From Streptomyces sp. NRRL F-6131 (GTDB lineage Bacteria > Actinomycetota > Actinomycetes > Streptomycetales > Streptomycetaceae): a DNA stretch of 64,000 nucleotides. Positions 1-7,005 of the stretch are shown here, in pieces (positions within the stretch are counted from its first letter, which is position 1; each line of letters starts with the position of its first letter). A model generated the notes under the pieces. That model saw nothing but the letters and a program-made list of their open reading frames with translations, was not told the origin of the DNA and made no database searches. The stretch is from contig JOHN01000065.1 of NCBI GenBank assembly GCA_000719695.1, positions 1 through 64,000 on the forward strand, given 5' to 3'. A program made the position numbers and the translations under genes.

Positions 1-3
1 GCG

Positions 4-22
4 GCCCGCCTCCCCGGCGGGC
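4..22. terminator. Small GC-rich hairpin, probable terminator of a gene to the left
   Basis: A perfect 7-bp inverted repeat (GCCCGCC, loop TCCCC, GGCGGGC) sits at the left edge of the window. No coding frame around it looks real, so it probably ends a transcript entering from outside. It has no T tract, which is common for streptomycete terminators. Function is inferred from structure only. Confidence 0.4.
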
Positions 23-190
23 GGCCCCCCGTCGTGCGCCGACCGGACGACCCCCTCCGGCCGGAACGGGCGCACCTCCCCGCACCAACCAGTACCACCC
101 CAGTGCCACCCCCGCACCACCACAGCACCACCGCAGCACCCCCACATGCGCACCACCCCCACCCCTCCTTCCGTGAACGGGAGCCCCCAC

Positions 191-823
191 ATGAACCGTG
201 TCTCGCGCACGTTCTCCGCCGCCGTCGGTCTGGCGCTCGCCGCCGGCCTGGCCGTCCTGCCGACCACCACCGCGGCCGCCGCGCCGACCCAGGGCTACAC
301 CGCCTCCGGCTCCGCCTACGCCGGGTCGGCCACCGAGGACGCCAACAACAAGGCGTTCTTCGAGGCCGTCATGGCCTCCGCCCGGGCCAAGCAGGCCGCC
401 AACCCGTTCCTGCTGGCCGTCACGGTGACCTACGACGCCAGCAGCGCGCCCACCTTCCGCAACCAGATATCCCAGAGCGCGCAGATCTGGAACAGCTCGG
501 TCAGCAACGTGCAGCTCCGCTCGGGCTCGGCCGCCGACTTCCGCTACTACGAGGGCAACGACTCGCGCGGCTCCTACGCGAGCACCGACGGCCACGGCCG
601 CGGCTACGTCTTCCTCGACTACGCACAGAACCGCCAGTACAGCTCGCTGCGGGTCGTCGCGCACGAGACCGGTCACGTGCTGGGCCTGCCGGACCACTAC
701 TCGGGCCCGTGCAGCGAGCTGATGTCCGGCGGCGGCCCCGGCACCTCCTGCACCAACCCGAACCCGAACAGCACCGAGCGCAGCCGCGTCAACTCCCTCT
801 GGCGGAACGGCCTGGCCGGCTGA
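191..823 (+). CDS. snpA: Snapalysin (small neutral secreted metalloprotease, peptidase family M7)
   Basis: A secreted zinc endopeptidase of 210 aa. Residues 1 to about 32 form a signal peptide (MNRVSR, a hydrophobic Ala/Leu core, then an Ala-rich cleavage region). The mature part carries the extended zinc motif [12 protein letters not shown], in which two His and one Asp bind zinc and Glu is catalytic, as in M7 enzymes. It is followed by a Met-turn-like LMSGG and by two Cys in the C-terminal part that could form a disulfide. An in-frame ATG 45 nt upstream exists, but the protein from 191 begins directly with the signal peptide. In other streptomycetes snpA often lies beside a LysR regulator; none is visible here, although that side is cut by the window edge. 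Confidence 0.93.
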   Translation: MNRVSRTFSAAVGLALAAGLAVLPTTTAAAAPTQGYTASGSAYAGSATEDANNKAFFEAVMASARAKQAANPFLLAVTVTYDASSAPTFRNQISQSAQIWNSSVSNVQLRSGSAADFRYYEGNDSRGSYASTDGHGRGYVFLDYAQNRQYSSLRVVAHETGHVLGLPDHYSGPCSELMSGGGPGTSCTNPNPNSTERSRVNSLWRNGLAG

Positions 824-1045
824 TCCTCCCGCACCGCAGCGGACGGCCCGGTCGTCGGAACTCCGGCGACCGGGCCGCCCCGCGTGCGTGCCCGCCCCTT
901 GCGGCGTACCCGAGCAGGGCCGGCGGTGGGCGCCCCACCGTGCCACCGCCGCGCCCGCTCGCGCCGCCACTCCCGGCACTGTCGGTGCCCCGTGCGAGCA
1001 TGCGGACCAGGAGCCGTCCGCCGCCGACCACGAGGTGCCGCCGCC

Positions 1046-1717
1046 ATGCCGCCGTCCAAGCCCCAGCACGTCCCCGACCGCCTGGAGGACCTGCCGTACG
1101 CGGACCACCTGGTCCCGCACCGCGGACCGCTGCGCGGCGACGACCGCTACGACACCGTCCACTTCGACGGCGGCGAGTACACCGACCAGTCGGCCGCCGG
1201 CGCCACCTTCCTGGAGTGCGCCTTCACCGGCGTCGCCCTGAGCGGCGTCAAGCTCCGCCAGGCCCGGTTCAACGAGGTCTGGGTGCAGGCCGGCCGCTGG
1301 GTGGCGTGCGACCTCGTCGACAGCGAGTGGCAGGACAGCGCCGTCACCGGCGGCGTCCTGGCCGGCATCGGCGCCCACGGTGCCGCGCTGCGCCGGGTGG
1401 TCCTGCGCGGCTGCAAGCTGGAGGCGGTCAACCTGCGCGGCGCCGTGCTGCGCGACGTGGTCTTCGAGGACTGCCTGCTGCGCGACGTCGACTTCGGCGA
1501 CGCCAGGCTCACTGGGGTGTCCTTCCCCGGCTCCACCCTGGAGGAGGTCCGGCTGCGCGGCGCCGCCCTGAGCGGCGTCGACCTGCGCGGAGCCGCTTCC
1601 CTCGACCTCCCCGACGGCCACCAGGGCCTGCGCGGCGCCCTGATCAGCTCCGGCCAACTCCTGGAACTGGCACCGCGGTTCGCCCAGGCCCTGGGCATCA
1701 CGGTCAAGGACGACTGA
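1046..1717 (+). CDS. Pentapeptide-repeat protein
   Basis: A 223-aa protein whose residues about 50 to 190 consist of A(D/N)LXX-like five-residue repeats (for example LSGVKLRQARF, LRGAVLRDVVF, LSGVDLRGAA). These are predicted to fold as a right-handed quadrilateral beta-helix. The ATG at 1046 is preceded by GAGGTG at a good distance, so it was preferred over earlier in-frame starts at 884 onward, which give an Arg-rich, unlikely N-terminus. No signal peptide or membrane segment is seen, so it is probably cytoplasmic. Some relatives mimic DNA or protect gyrase, but nothing here shows such a role. It converges on the lipoprotein gene with only 29 nt between stop codons. Confidence 0.85.
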   Translation: MPPSKPQHVPDRLEDLPYADHLVPHRGPLRGDDRYDTVHFDGGEYTDQSAAGATFLECAFTGVALSGVKLRQARFNEVWVQAGRWVACDLVDSEWQDSAVTGGVLAGIGAHGAALRRVVLRGCKLEAVNLRGAVLRDVVFEDCLLRDVDFGDARLTGVSFPGSTLEEVRLRGAALSGVDLRGAASLDLPDGHQGLRGALISSGQLLELAPRFAQALGITVKDD

Positions 1718-1746
1718 GCCGCGACCGGCGCCGGACCGGGGGCCAC

Positions 1747-2532
1747 TCAGAGCATCGGGGTGGCCGAGAGCGGGACGGTGATCTCCGGAGCGCCGCCCGG
1801 CTCGCTGTACTCGGCCTCGATGTCCTGGCGGTCCGGCCCGGAGACGAGGGTGAGCGCGAGCCGGACGAGTTCGTGCCGCTCGTTGATCCAGAAGTCCGCC
1901 GTGCAGGTCGCGCCGGGCGGCGGCATGAAGTCGGCCAGCCCGTCCCACAGGCCGCGCCCCGTCGATCCGCTGCGCCGCACCAGCGGTACCGAGCTGTGGA
2001 AGCGCTTCGCCGGGGCGCCGGCCACGTCCTCCGTTCCGCCTTCGGTGACGTTGCCACGGTCGGCGGCCCGTCGTAGCTCCGCGGCCGGGTCGGCGACCCG
2101 TTCGGTGGCGAGGGTGGAGAGGTGCACCGGGGTGGGGCCGTCCTCGCCCAGCTCCATGACGCTCCACTGCTCGGCCGGGCCGGTCCCGGTGGTCCCGCCG
2201 GCCGTGAAGGAGTGGTAGAGGTCGCCGCCGACGATGCGGGTGGTTCCCCGCTTGCCGTCGGCGTACTGGAGGGCTGGGCGTCCGCTCCACTGCGCGAAAC
2301 CGGTCCCGGTGGTCGACATCCCCTCCGCCGCCACGCGGAACCGGATCCGGCTGTTGCCGGCCCGTCCCATCACCTCGGCCGCCGCCGCGAGTTCCCCGGT
2401 GGCAGCGCTGACGGGCGCTTTCGCCCCGGGGCTCGCGGTCGTGCCGTCACCGGGCCGGCTCGCGCAAGCGGCCAGTGCGGCGACGGTCAGCGCGACGGAT
2501 GCGGTCCAGGCCGCCGGACGTGTCACCTGCAT
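1747..2532 (-). CDS. Putative lipoprotein, LppX/LprAFG-like
   Basis: A 261-aa precursor. A hydrophobic N-terminus ends in the lipobox LAAC at residues about 16-19, so the protein should be lipid-anchored on the outer face of the membrane. The remainder resembles the LppX/LprAFG beta-sheet fold family that carries lipids in mycobacteria: an Ala-rich start, a run of alternating hydrophobic strands (RIVGGDLYHSF, AKRFHSSVPL, LVRLALTLVSG), and a late Cys in GATCTADFWI. The ATG at 2532 was chosen because GGGGG lies upstream and the lipobox is then at the usual distance. The promoter probably overlaps the palindrome at 2578-2591. Lipid carriage is inferred from family resemblance. Confidence 0.75.
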   Translation of the reverse strand: MQVTRPAAWTASVALTVAALAACASRPGDGTTASPGAKAPVSAATGELAAAAEVMGRAGNSRIRFRVAAEGMSTTGTGFAQWSGRPALQYADGKRGTTRIVGGDLYHSFTAGGTTGTGPAEQWSVMELGEDGPTPVHLSTLATERVADPAAELRRAADRGNVTEGGTEDVAGAPAKRFHSSVPLVRRSGSTGRGLWDGLADFMPPPGATCTADFWINERHELVRLALTLVSGPDRQDIEAEYSEPGGAPEITVPLSATPML

Positions 2533-2577
2533 GGAATCCCCCCAAGGTCGATCGTCCGGAACACTGTGACACGGAAG

Positions 2578-2591
2578 TTGAACATGTTCAA
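2578..2591. promoter_or_regulatory. Perfect 14-bp palindrome, candidate operator
   Basis: TTGAACATGTTCAA is a perfect palindrome in an AT-rich patch between the divergent lipoprotein and phospholipase C genes. On the minus strand its TTGAAC half lies 17 nt upstream of CACAGT, a plausible -35/-10 arrangement for the lipoprotein gene, so a bound repressor would cover the -35 box. No cognate regulator gene is adjacent. Operator function is inferred. Confidence 0.45.
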
Positions 2592-2782
2592 ATAGTGTGG
2601 AGGTGTGGGCCGGTCCGCACCGGCGTTCAGCTCCCGGTCGTTCGGTGACGGTCGGGAGAACAGTCCGACAAACCTGCTTCCGACCCCTGGCCGGGCCGTT
2701 CCGGGGGGTGGAAGATGCTGCGCGATCGAGTGGGCCCCGACTTGTGTGCACAACATCGCCAGTGAAGGGACGGACTGGGCTG

Positions 2783-4882
2783 ATGGCCGAGTTGAGTCGT
2801 AGGAAGTTCGTGACCCTGTCCGGAGCCGCCGCCGCGGGGCTCGCCGCGGCCGGTGCCGGAAGCGCCGGAGCCGGGGCCGCCCCCGCCACCGGCACGCCGG
2901 GAGAGGTACCCGCCGTCGCGCCGTCGGCTGCGCTGTCGCAGACCGGCACCCTCGCCGACGCGAAGCACATCGTGATCCTGATGCAGGAGAACCGCAGCTT
3001 CGACCACTACTTCGGGATGCTGCGCGGCGTCCGCGGCTTCGCCGACCGTTCCGCCATCCAGATCGCCGGCGGCTACTCCGTCTTCAACCAGCCCAACGGC
3101 CTGGGCCGCCAGTACCCGTGGCAGTTCAGCCTCACCAAGCCGGCCGGCGGCGCCGACCCGGAGCGGCTCGCGCAGTGCAACGGCGACCTCGCGCACGGGT
3201 GGGGCGACCAGCACCGGGCCTGGAACGGCGGCAAGATGGACTCCTGGGTGGCGGCCAAGGGCAACAACCGCCCGCTCGGCTTCCTCACCCGCCAGGACAT
3301 CCCGTTCCACTACGCGCTCGCCGAGAACTGGACCGTCTGCGACGCCTACTTCTGCTCGACGCTGAGCGCCACCGGCCCCAACCGCACCTACCACTGGTCC
3401 GGCCAGATCGACCCGACCGGCGCGGCGGGCGGCCCGGCCTACGACGGCGGCGACGAGAAGGGCCTGCGCTGGCAGACCTACGCCGAGGCGCTGGAGAACG
3501 CGGGCGTCAGCTGGAAGGTCTACCAGAACGCCGCCGACAACTACGGCGACAACGCTTTGGCCTACTTCACCCAGTTCGCCAACGCACCGGCCGGCAGCCC
3601 GCTCGCCGTCAAGGGCATGGGCTCCGTCCCCAAGGTCACCGGGAAGACCCCGGACGACATCGTCGCCGCGATCAAGGCCGACGTGCTGGCCGGCACCCTC
3701 CCGCAGGTCTCCTGGATCGTCCCCAACCAGGAGGTCTCCGAGCACCCCTACGCCACCCCGGCCGACGGCGCGCACTTCGTCCACCGGGTGATCGACGCAC
3801 TCAACGCGAACCCGGACGTCTTCAACTCCTCCGTCCTGTTCCTCAACTACGACGAGAACGACGGCTTCTTCGACCACGTCCCGCCGCCCGCCGCCCCGGC
3901 CGGCACCCCGGGCGAGTTCTACGGCGGCACCAACATCGGCCTCGGCTTCCGCGTCCCGATGATCGCGATCTCCCCGTGGACCCGCGGCGGCTGGGTCTCC
4001 TCCGAGGTCTTCGACCACACCTCGGTGCTGCGCTTCCTGGAGAAGTGGACCGCCGCCCTCGGCAAGCCCGCCACCTGCGTCAACATCAGCGACTGGCGCC
4101 GGCGCGTCTGCGGCGACCTGACCGGCCTGTTCGACTTCGCCAACCCGGTCTACGGCCTCCCGTCGCTGCCCGACACGGCCGGCGCGGTGGTCGGCATGTC
4201 CAGCTGCGGCCCGCTGCCCAACCCGGCGCCGGTCGACAACAAGCTCCCCACCCAGGAGCCCGGCACCCGCCCGGCCCGCGCGGTGCCGGTCCAGCCGAAC
4301 GCCAACCTGGACCACCTGGAGTACGGCTCGGCCGGCGCGATCAAGGTCTGGCTGAAGATGGTCAACGAGGGCGCCGCAGCGACCAAGTCCGCCCACTTCG
4401 CCGCGTACGCCAACGCCTACCGCAGCGGCGGTCCCTGGCAGTACACCGTCGACCCGGGCGGCAACCAGAGCGACTTCTTCAACTGCGGCACCGGCTTCGG
4501 CGGCGGTCCCTACGACCTGAGCGTGGTCGGCCCCAACCGCTTCCTCCGCCGCTTCAAGGGCGACGCCAACAAGGCCGGCAAGAACGCCGCCGTGACCTGC
4601 ACGTACGCGGTCGAGCCGGGCACCGGCAAGCCCGCGGTGTACTTCAAGCTCACCAACACCGGCACCACGGCGATGACCTTCACCATCACCTCGACCAACT
4701 ACCGCACCGACGGCCCCTGGACGTACCAGGTCCCGGCGGGCGCCAGCGTGACGGACTACTTCAACGCCGTCGCCTACAACAACGGCTGGTACGACTTCAC
4801 CGTGACGGTGAACGTGGACTCCACCTGGTCCCAGCGCTTCACCGGTCACCTGGAGACCGGCACCAACAGCATCAGCGGCTGA
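2783..4882 (+). CDS. Phosphocholine-specific phospholipase C, Tat-exported
   Basis: A 699-aa secreted enzyme that cleaves phosphatidylcholine-type lipids to diacylglycerol and the phosphorylated head group. Residues 1 to about 38 are a twin-arginine signal (SRRKFVTLSG, then an Ala/Gly-rich core). The phosphoesterase domain (PF04185 type) starts with HIVILMQENRSFDHYFG, whose Glu-Asn and following residues form the metal/nucleophile region, and contains the later NYDENDGFFDHV motif. Two C-terminal beta-sandwich domains of the DUF756 type follow, from about residue 505 and from about residue 600. The ATG at 2783 places the RR pair at residues 6-7 and has GAAGGGA upstream; the longer open frame has no Tat-like start. 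Such enzymes are often phosphate-regulated, but I could not find a convincing PHO box. Confidence 0.93.
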   Translation: MAELSRRKFVTLSGAAAAGLAAAGAGSAGAGAAPATGTPGEVPAVAPSAALSQTGTLADAKHIVILMQENRSFDHYFGMLRGVRGFADRSAIQIAGGYSVFNQPNGLGRQYPWQFSLTKPAGGADPERLAQCNGDLAHGWGDQHRAWNGGKMDSWVAAKGNNRPLGFLTRQDIPFHYALAENWTVCDAYFCSTLSATGPNRTYHWSGQIDPTGAAGGPAYDGGDEKGLRWQTYAEALENAGVSWKVYQNAADNYGDNALAYFTQFANAPAGSPLAVKGMGSVPKVTGKTPDDIVAAIKADVLAGTLPQVSWIVPNQEVSEHPYATPADGAHFVHRVIDALNANPDVFNSSVLFLNYDENDGFFDHVPPPAAPAGTPGEFYGGTNIGLGFRVPMIAISPWTRGGWVSSEVFDHTSVLRFLEKWTAALGKPATCVNISDWRRRVCGDLTGLFDFANPVYGLPSLPDTAGAVVGMSSCGPLPNPAPVDNKLPTQEPGTRPARAVPVQPNANLDHLEYGSAGAIKVWLKMVNEGAAATKSAHFAAYANAYRSGGPWQYTVDPGGNQSDFFNCGTGFGGGPYDLSVVGPNRFLRRFKGDANKAGKNAAVTCTYAVEPGTGKPAVYFKLTNTGTTAMTFTITSTNYRTDGPWTYQVPAGASVTDYFNAVAYNNGWYDFTVTVNVDSTWSQRFTGHLETGTNSISG

Positions 4883-4892
4883 GGCACGAACC

Positions 4893-4928
4893 GGGGCCCG
4901 CCACCCGAACCCTCGGGTGGCGGGCCCC
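4893..4928. terminator. Bidirectional terminator hairpin
   Basis: Two perfectly complementary 16-nt arms (4893-4908 and 4913-4928) are separated by the loop ACCC. The hairpin lies between the convergent phospholipase C and DUF397 genes, starting 11 nt after the phospholipase C stop codon. It lacks a T tract but is long enough to end transcription from both sides. Confidence 0.85.
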
Positions 4929-4938
4929 AGTAGCTGTG

Positions 4939-5145
4939 TCAGACCGCCCCGAACTCCCCGCCCCGGACGGCGGAGACGAACGACCGCCACGCCTCGGCCG
5001 GGAAGCTCAGGGCCGGCCCGGCGGGATCCTTGCTGTCGCGCACCGGCACGACATTGGTCGAGGCGGCCAGGTTCCGCGCGACCTCGATGCAGTCGCCGCC
5101 ATTGCTGCTGTAGGACGATGTGAACCACTGAGGCTCGGCGGTCAT
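4939..5145 (-). CDS. DUF397 domain protein
   Basis: A complete 68-aa member of the DUF397 family. It shows the family hallmarks: W-x-(T/S)SSYSS near the N-terminus (WFTSSYSSNGGDCIEVA), a central VPVRDSKDP motif, and the C-terminal LSFPAEAWRSFVSAVR. DUF397 genes in streptomycetes usually follow an XRE/DUF5753 regulator, and the pair behaves in known cases (WhiJ/BldB-type loci) as a regulator with a small partner. Here the start codon overlaps the stop of such a regulator by four bases (ATGA), which indicates translational coupling, but the regulator is broken (see the pseudogene at 5142). GAGAGGA precedes the ATG. Confidence 0.9.
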   Translation of the reverse strand: MTAEPQWFTSSYSSNGGDCIEVARNLAASTNVVPVRDSKDPAGPALSFPAEAWRSFVSAVRGGEFGAV

Positions 5146-5660
5146 GGCAATTCCTCTCTCGTCCGATTGATCAGGGCCACGGACTCGGCCTGCGAGAGGG
5201 CGAGGGGCTGGAGTTGATAGTAGGCCGTGAGCGTCGGCTGCACCGCTCCGCTGTCGCGCTCTAGATGCCTCTGCTGGGCTGACTCCGCATAGGCCATCAG
5301 GTGGTCCAACTGTGCACCCATCACCGCCACCCCGCCCACCGGGCGGCGGATGCAACTCTCGTCCAGGACCGCGTGGACCACAGGTCGGGGATTCCGCTGC
5401 AGGTTCGCCTGTCGGCGTGACAGATATGCCACCTGCTCATCGGCTTGCTCCTGGGTGACGCCACCCCGTTCCACGGCTGCCGAGGCGATGGCCCACGCGT
5501 AGTCCGTGGTCTGAGAGGAGACCCGGAACGATCCCGAGTGTGAAGATCCGGACCTCAGTGGCATTGGACTCGTGCGCCACGTACTCGGGGAACCCTTCGA
5601 GAAGTGCCGATGTCTTGAGATCGAGAGCTCTGCGGGCAAACGCCCGGTCCGTCCGACGCC
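5142..5660 (-). pseudogene. Decayed XRE-family regulator (DUF5753 part only): frameshift, internal deletion, no HTH
   Basis: The intact end reads ...VVHAVLDESCIRRPVGG... and ...AYAESAQQRHLERDSGAVQPTLTAYYQL..., typical of DUF5753 regulators. Three defects are visible. (1) The upstream part of DUF5753 (RRALDLKTSALLEGFPEYV and ATEVRIFTLGIVPGLL) lies in another frame; one extra T on the coding strand at about 5514, in the motif that should read PGLLQT, causes the shift. (2) Around 5295 about 35-40 residues that normally separate AQLxRL from VAYAES are missing. (3) No helix-turn-helix domain precedes the fragment; that place is taken by the end of the MdcG-like gene. An open frame of 165 codons (5142-5639) can still be read, but its first 45 residues are out-of-frame sequence. 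The DUF397 partner downstream is intact. Confidence 0.82.
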
Positions 5661-5727
5661 TACCTGGCCCAGCAGCCCTTCGAAGAGCCCCTGGTCGTCC
5701 TCGGTCGTCGGGCCCGCCGTCCGGGCG

Positions 5728-6525
5728 TCACAACTCCCGGGGGAACCACGGGTCGTGGACCTCTCGGGGGCCCTGCGGCGTGAGCAGGGTCAGGGTGAGC
5801 GGCGAGGCCGCGTACTCGGCCAGCATCACCGCGCCGTGGCGGGTCTCCAGTTCGGCCTGGAGCGGGACCCGCAGGCGGCTGAGCGCCCGCCGCAACTGCA
5901 GGGCGTCGCGGCGGCTGACCGGTTGCGGGGCGCGCAGCACCAGCCGCAGGGGGCTGAGCGGTCCGGCCACCGGCTCGCCGGTGGCCAGTTCGTAGCCGAT
6001 CGCGCCGATCGGGCCCCAGGCCAGCCGGTGGTCGGCGATCAGTTGCCCGGCGGTGGGCAGTACGGCCAACGCCGGGATCGCGGCGATCCGCTCGGGAGGC
6101 ACCAGCCCGATCCGGGCCGGCAGCTGTTCGGGTCGCAGGGTGCGGGCGACCGCGGCCCAGGGCGCCAGGGCGTCCAGCCGCTGTCCCCGTTCCGGGCCGC
6201 GCACCGTCACCGGGACCCAGGTCTCGGTGGCGGCCGACGCGTCCCGGGTGCAGCGCACGGGGCGGGGGGTGTCCGCGGGCGAGCCCGTCACCGAGGGGGC
6301 CCGCGCGACCGTCACCCACGGGTGTGCGCGCAGGACCCGTCGGGCCCACGCGGGGAGTTCGCCGCCGCCGACGGGGCGCAGCGAGCCGGTGCACTGCATC
6401 AGCAGCAGGTCGTGGGCACCGGGCAGCCGCCCGCCGAGTGCGGCCAGCGAGCCGACCAGTCGGCGCGGCCCGCCGTGCGGCTCTTCACTCGGACGGCCGG
6501 TACGGGGGCGGGCGGCGACGGTCAC
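5728..6525 (-). CDS. MdcG-like protein (malonate decarboxylase holo-ACP synthase family), probably catalytically dead
   Basis: A 265-aa protein that aligns by eye with MdcG, the transferase that attaches the phosphoribosyl-dephospho-CoA prosthetic group to the acyl carrier protein of malonate decarboxylase. Recognisable parts are HDLLL near residue 37, LPAWARRVL, LRPEQLP, LAWGPIGAIGYELATG, LRLVLRAP and the terminal DPWFP. In working members the nucleotidyltransferase motif is TGS...SDLDLLLR; here these read IGA and SPLRLVLR, so both catalytic Asp are absent. No other malonate decarboxylase gene is in the window. The GTG at 6525 has AGGAG seven bases upstream; a GTG at 6567 is an alternative. 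It lies directly upstream of a pseudogene, so the locus looks degenerate. Confidence 0.65.
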   Translation of the reverse strand: MTVAARPRTGRPSEEPHGGPRRLVGSLAALGGRLPGAHDLLLMQCTGSLRPVGGGELPAWARRVLRAHPWVTVARAPSVTGSPADTPRPVRCTRDASAATETWVPVTVRGPERGQRLDALAPWAAVARTLRPEQLPARIGLVPPERIAAIPALAVLPTAGQLIADHRLAWGPIGAIGYELATGEPVAGPLSPLRLVLRAPQPVSRRDALQLRRALSRLRVPLQAELETRHGAVMLAEYAASPLTLTLLTPQGPREVHDPWFPREL

Positions 6526-6707
6526 GGCGGGCTCCTGGGGTGGACGGGACCGGCTGACGGTTCCCACCCTCCGCCCGCCGCCCCGCCCCGGCTACGGCCT
6601 TTCGGCGCCCGCCGTCCGGGACCAATGGCCCCGTGTGCCAGCGGGTGCGGGCCCGGCACGGCGGTGTGAGAGTGGGGGCAAACCGGAATTCGCCCGGAGG
6701 AGGAGTC

Positions 6708-6974
6708 ATGGGCATCTTCGACAGGTTCCGCCACAAGGCGCAGCACTCGGCCGAGGAGGCCAGGTCCTCGCTCGGCGGGGGCCCCGAGCAGGACACCACC
6801 GCGATGACGGACGCCGCCCAGCGCGCCGCCCTCGCCCACGACGAGGCGGCCGACGCCTTCGGAGTCGAGGTGGAGAAGACCCGCGAGTCCCGCGAGTCGG
6901 TCGCGATCGGCGAGCGGGAGGCGGAGGAGCGGGCCCGCCAGGACATGACCGCCGAGGGCGACCCCTGGGGCTGA
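6708..6974 (+). CDS. Small charged hypothetical protein
   Basis: An 88-aa, highly charged Glu/Ala/Arg-rich protein (starting MGIFDRFRHKAQ) with predicted long helices and no membrane segment. I do not recognise the family. The start is secure: GGAGGAGGAG lies immediately upstream of the ATG at 6708. The amphipathic N-terminus followed by a disordered acidic tail resembles small stress or antitoxin-like proteins of streptomycetes, but no function can be assigned. It converges on the tricorn protease gene. Confidence 0.7.
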   Translation: MGIFDRFRHKAQHSAEEARSSLGGGPEQDTTAMTDAAQRAALAHDEAADAFGVEVEKTRESRESVAIGEREAEERARQDMTAEGDPWG

Positions 6975-7005
6975 CCCCCCTTCCCGGTCCCGCGCGGGCC
7001 GCCGC

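Noticed and set aside
34..2076. A 680-codon open frame on the plus strand spanning snapalysin and the pentapeptide gene
   Set aside because: It is an Arg/Pro-rich shadow of real genes in other frames and has no ribosome site or homologous motif.
2600..2700. PHO box upstream of phospholipase C
   Set aside because: GTTC-containing elements are present, but they do not form the 11-bp direct repeats that PhoP needs.
2627..5128. An 833-codon minus-strand frame antisense to phospholipase C
   Set aside because: Composition (Gly/Val/Asp/Arg runs) is that of an antisense shadow in GC-rich DNA, and the opposite strand encodes a clear enzyme.
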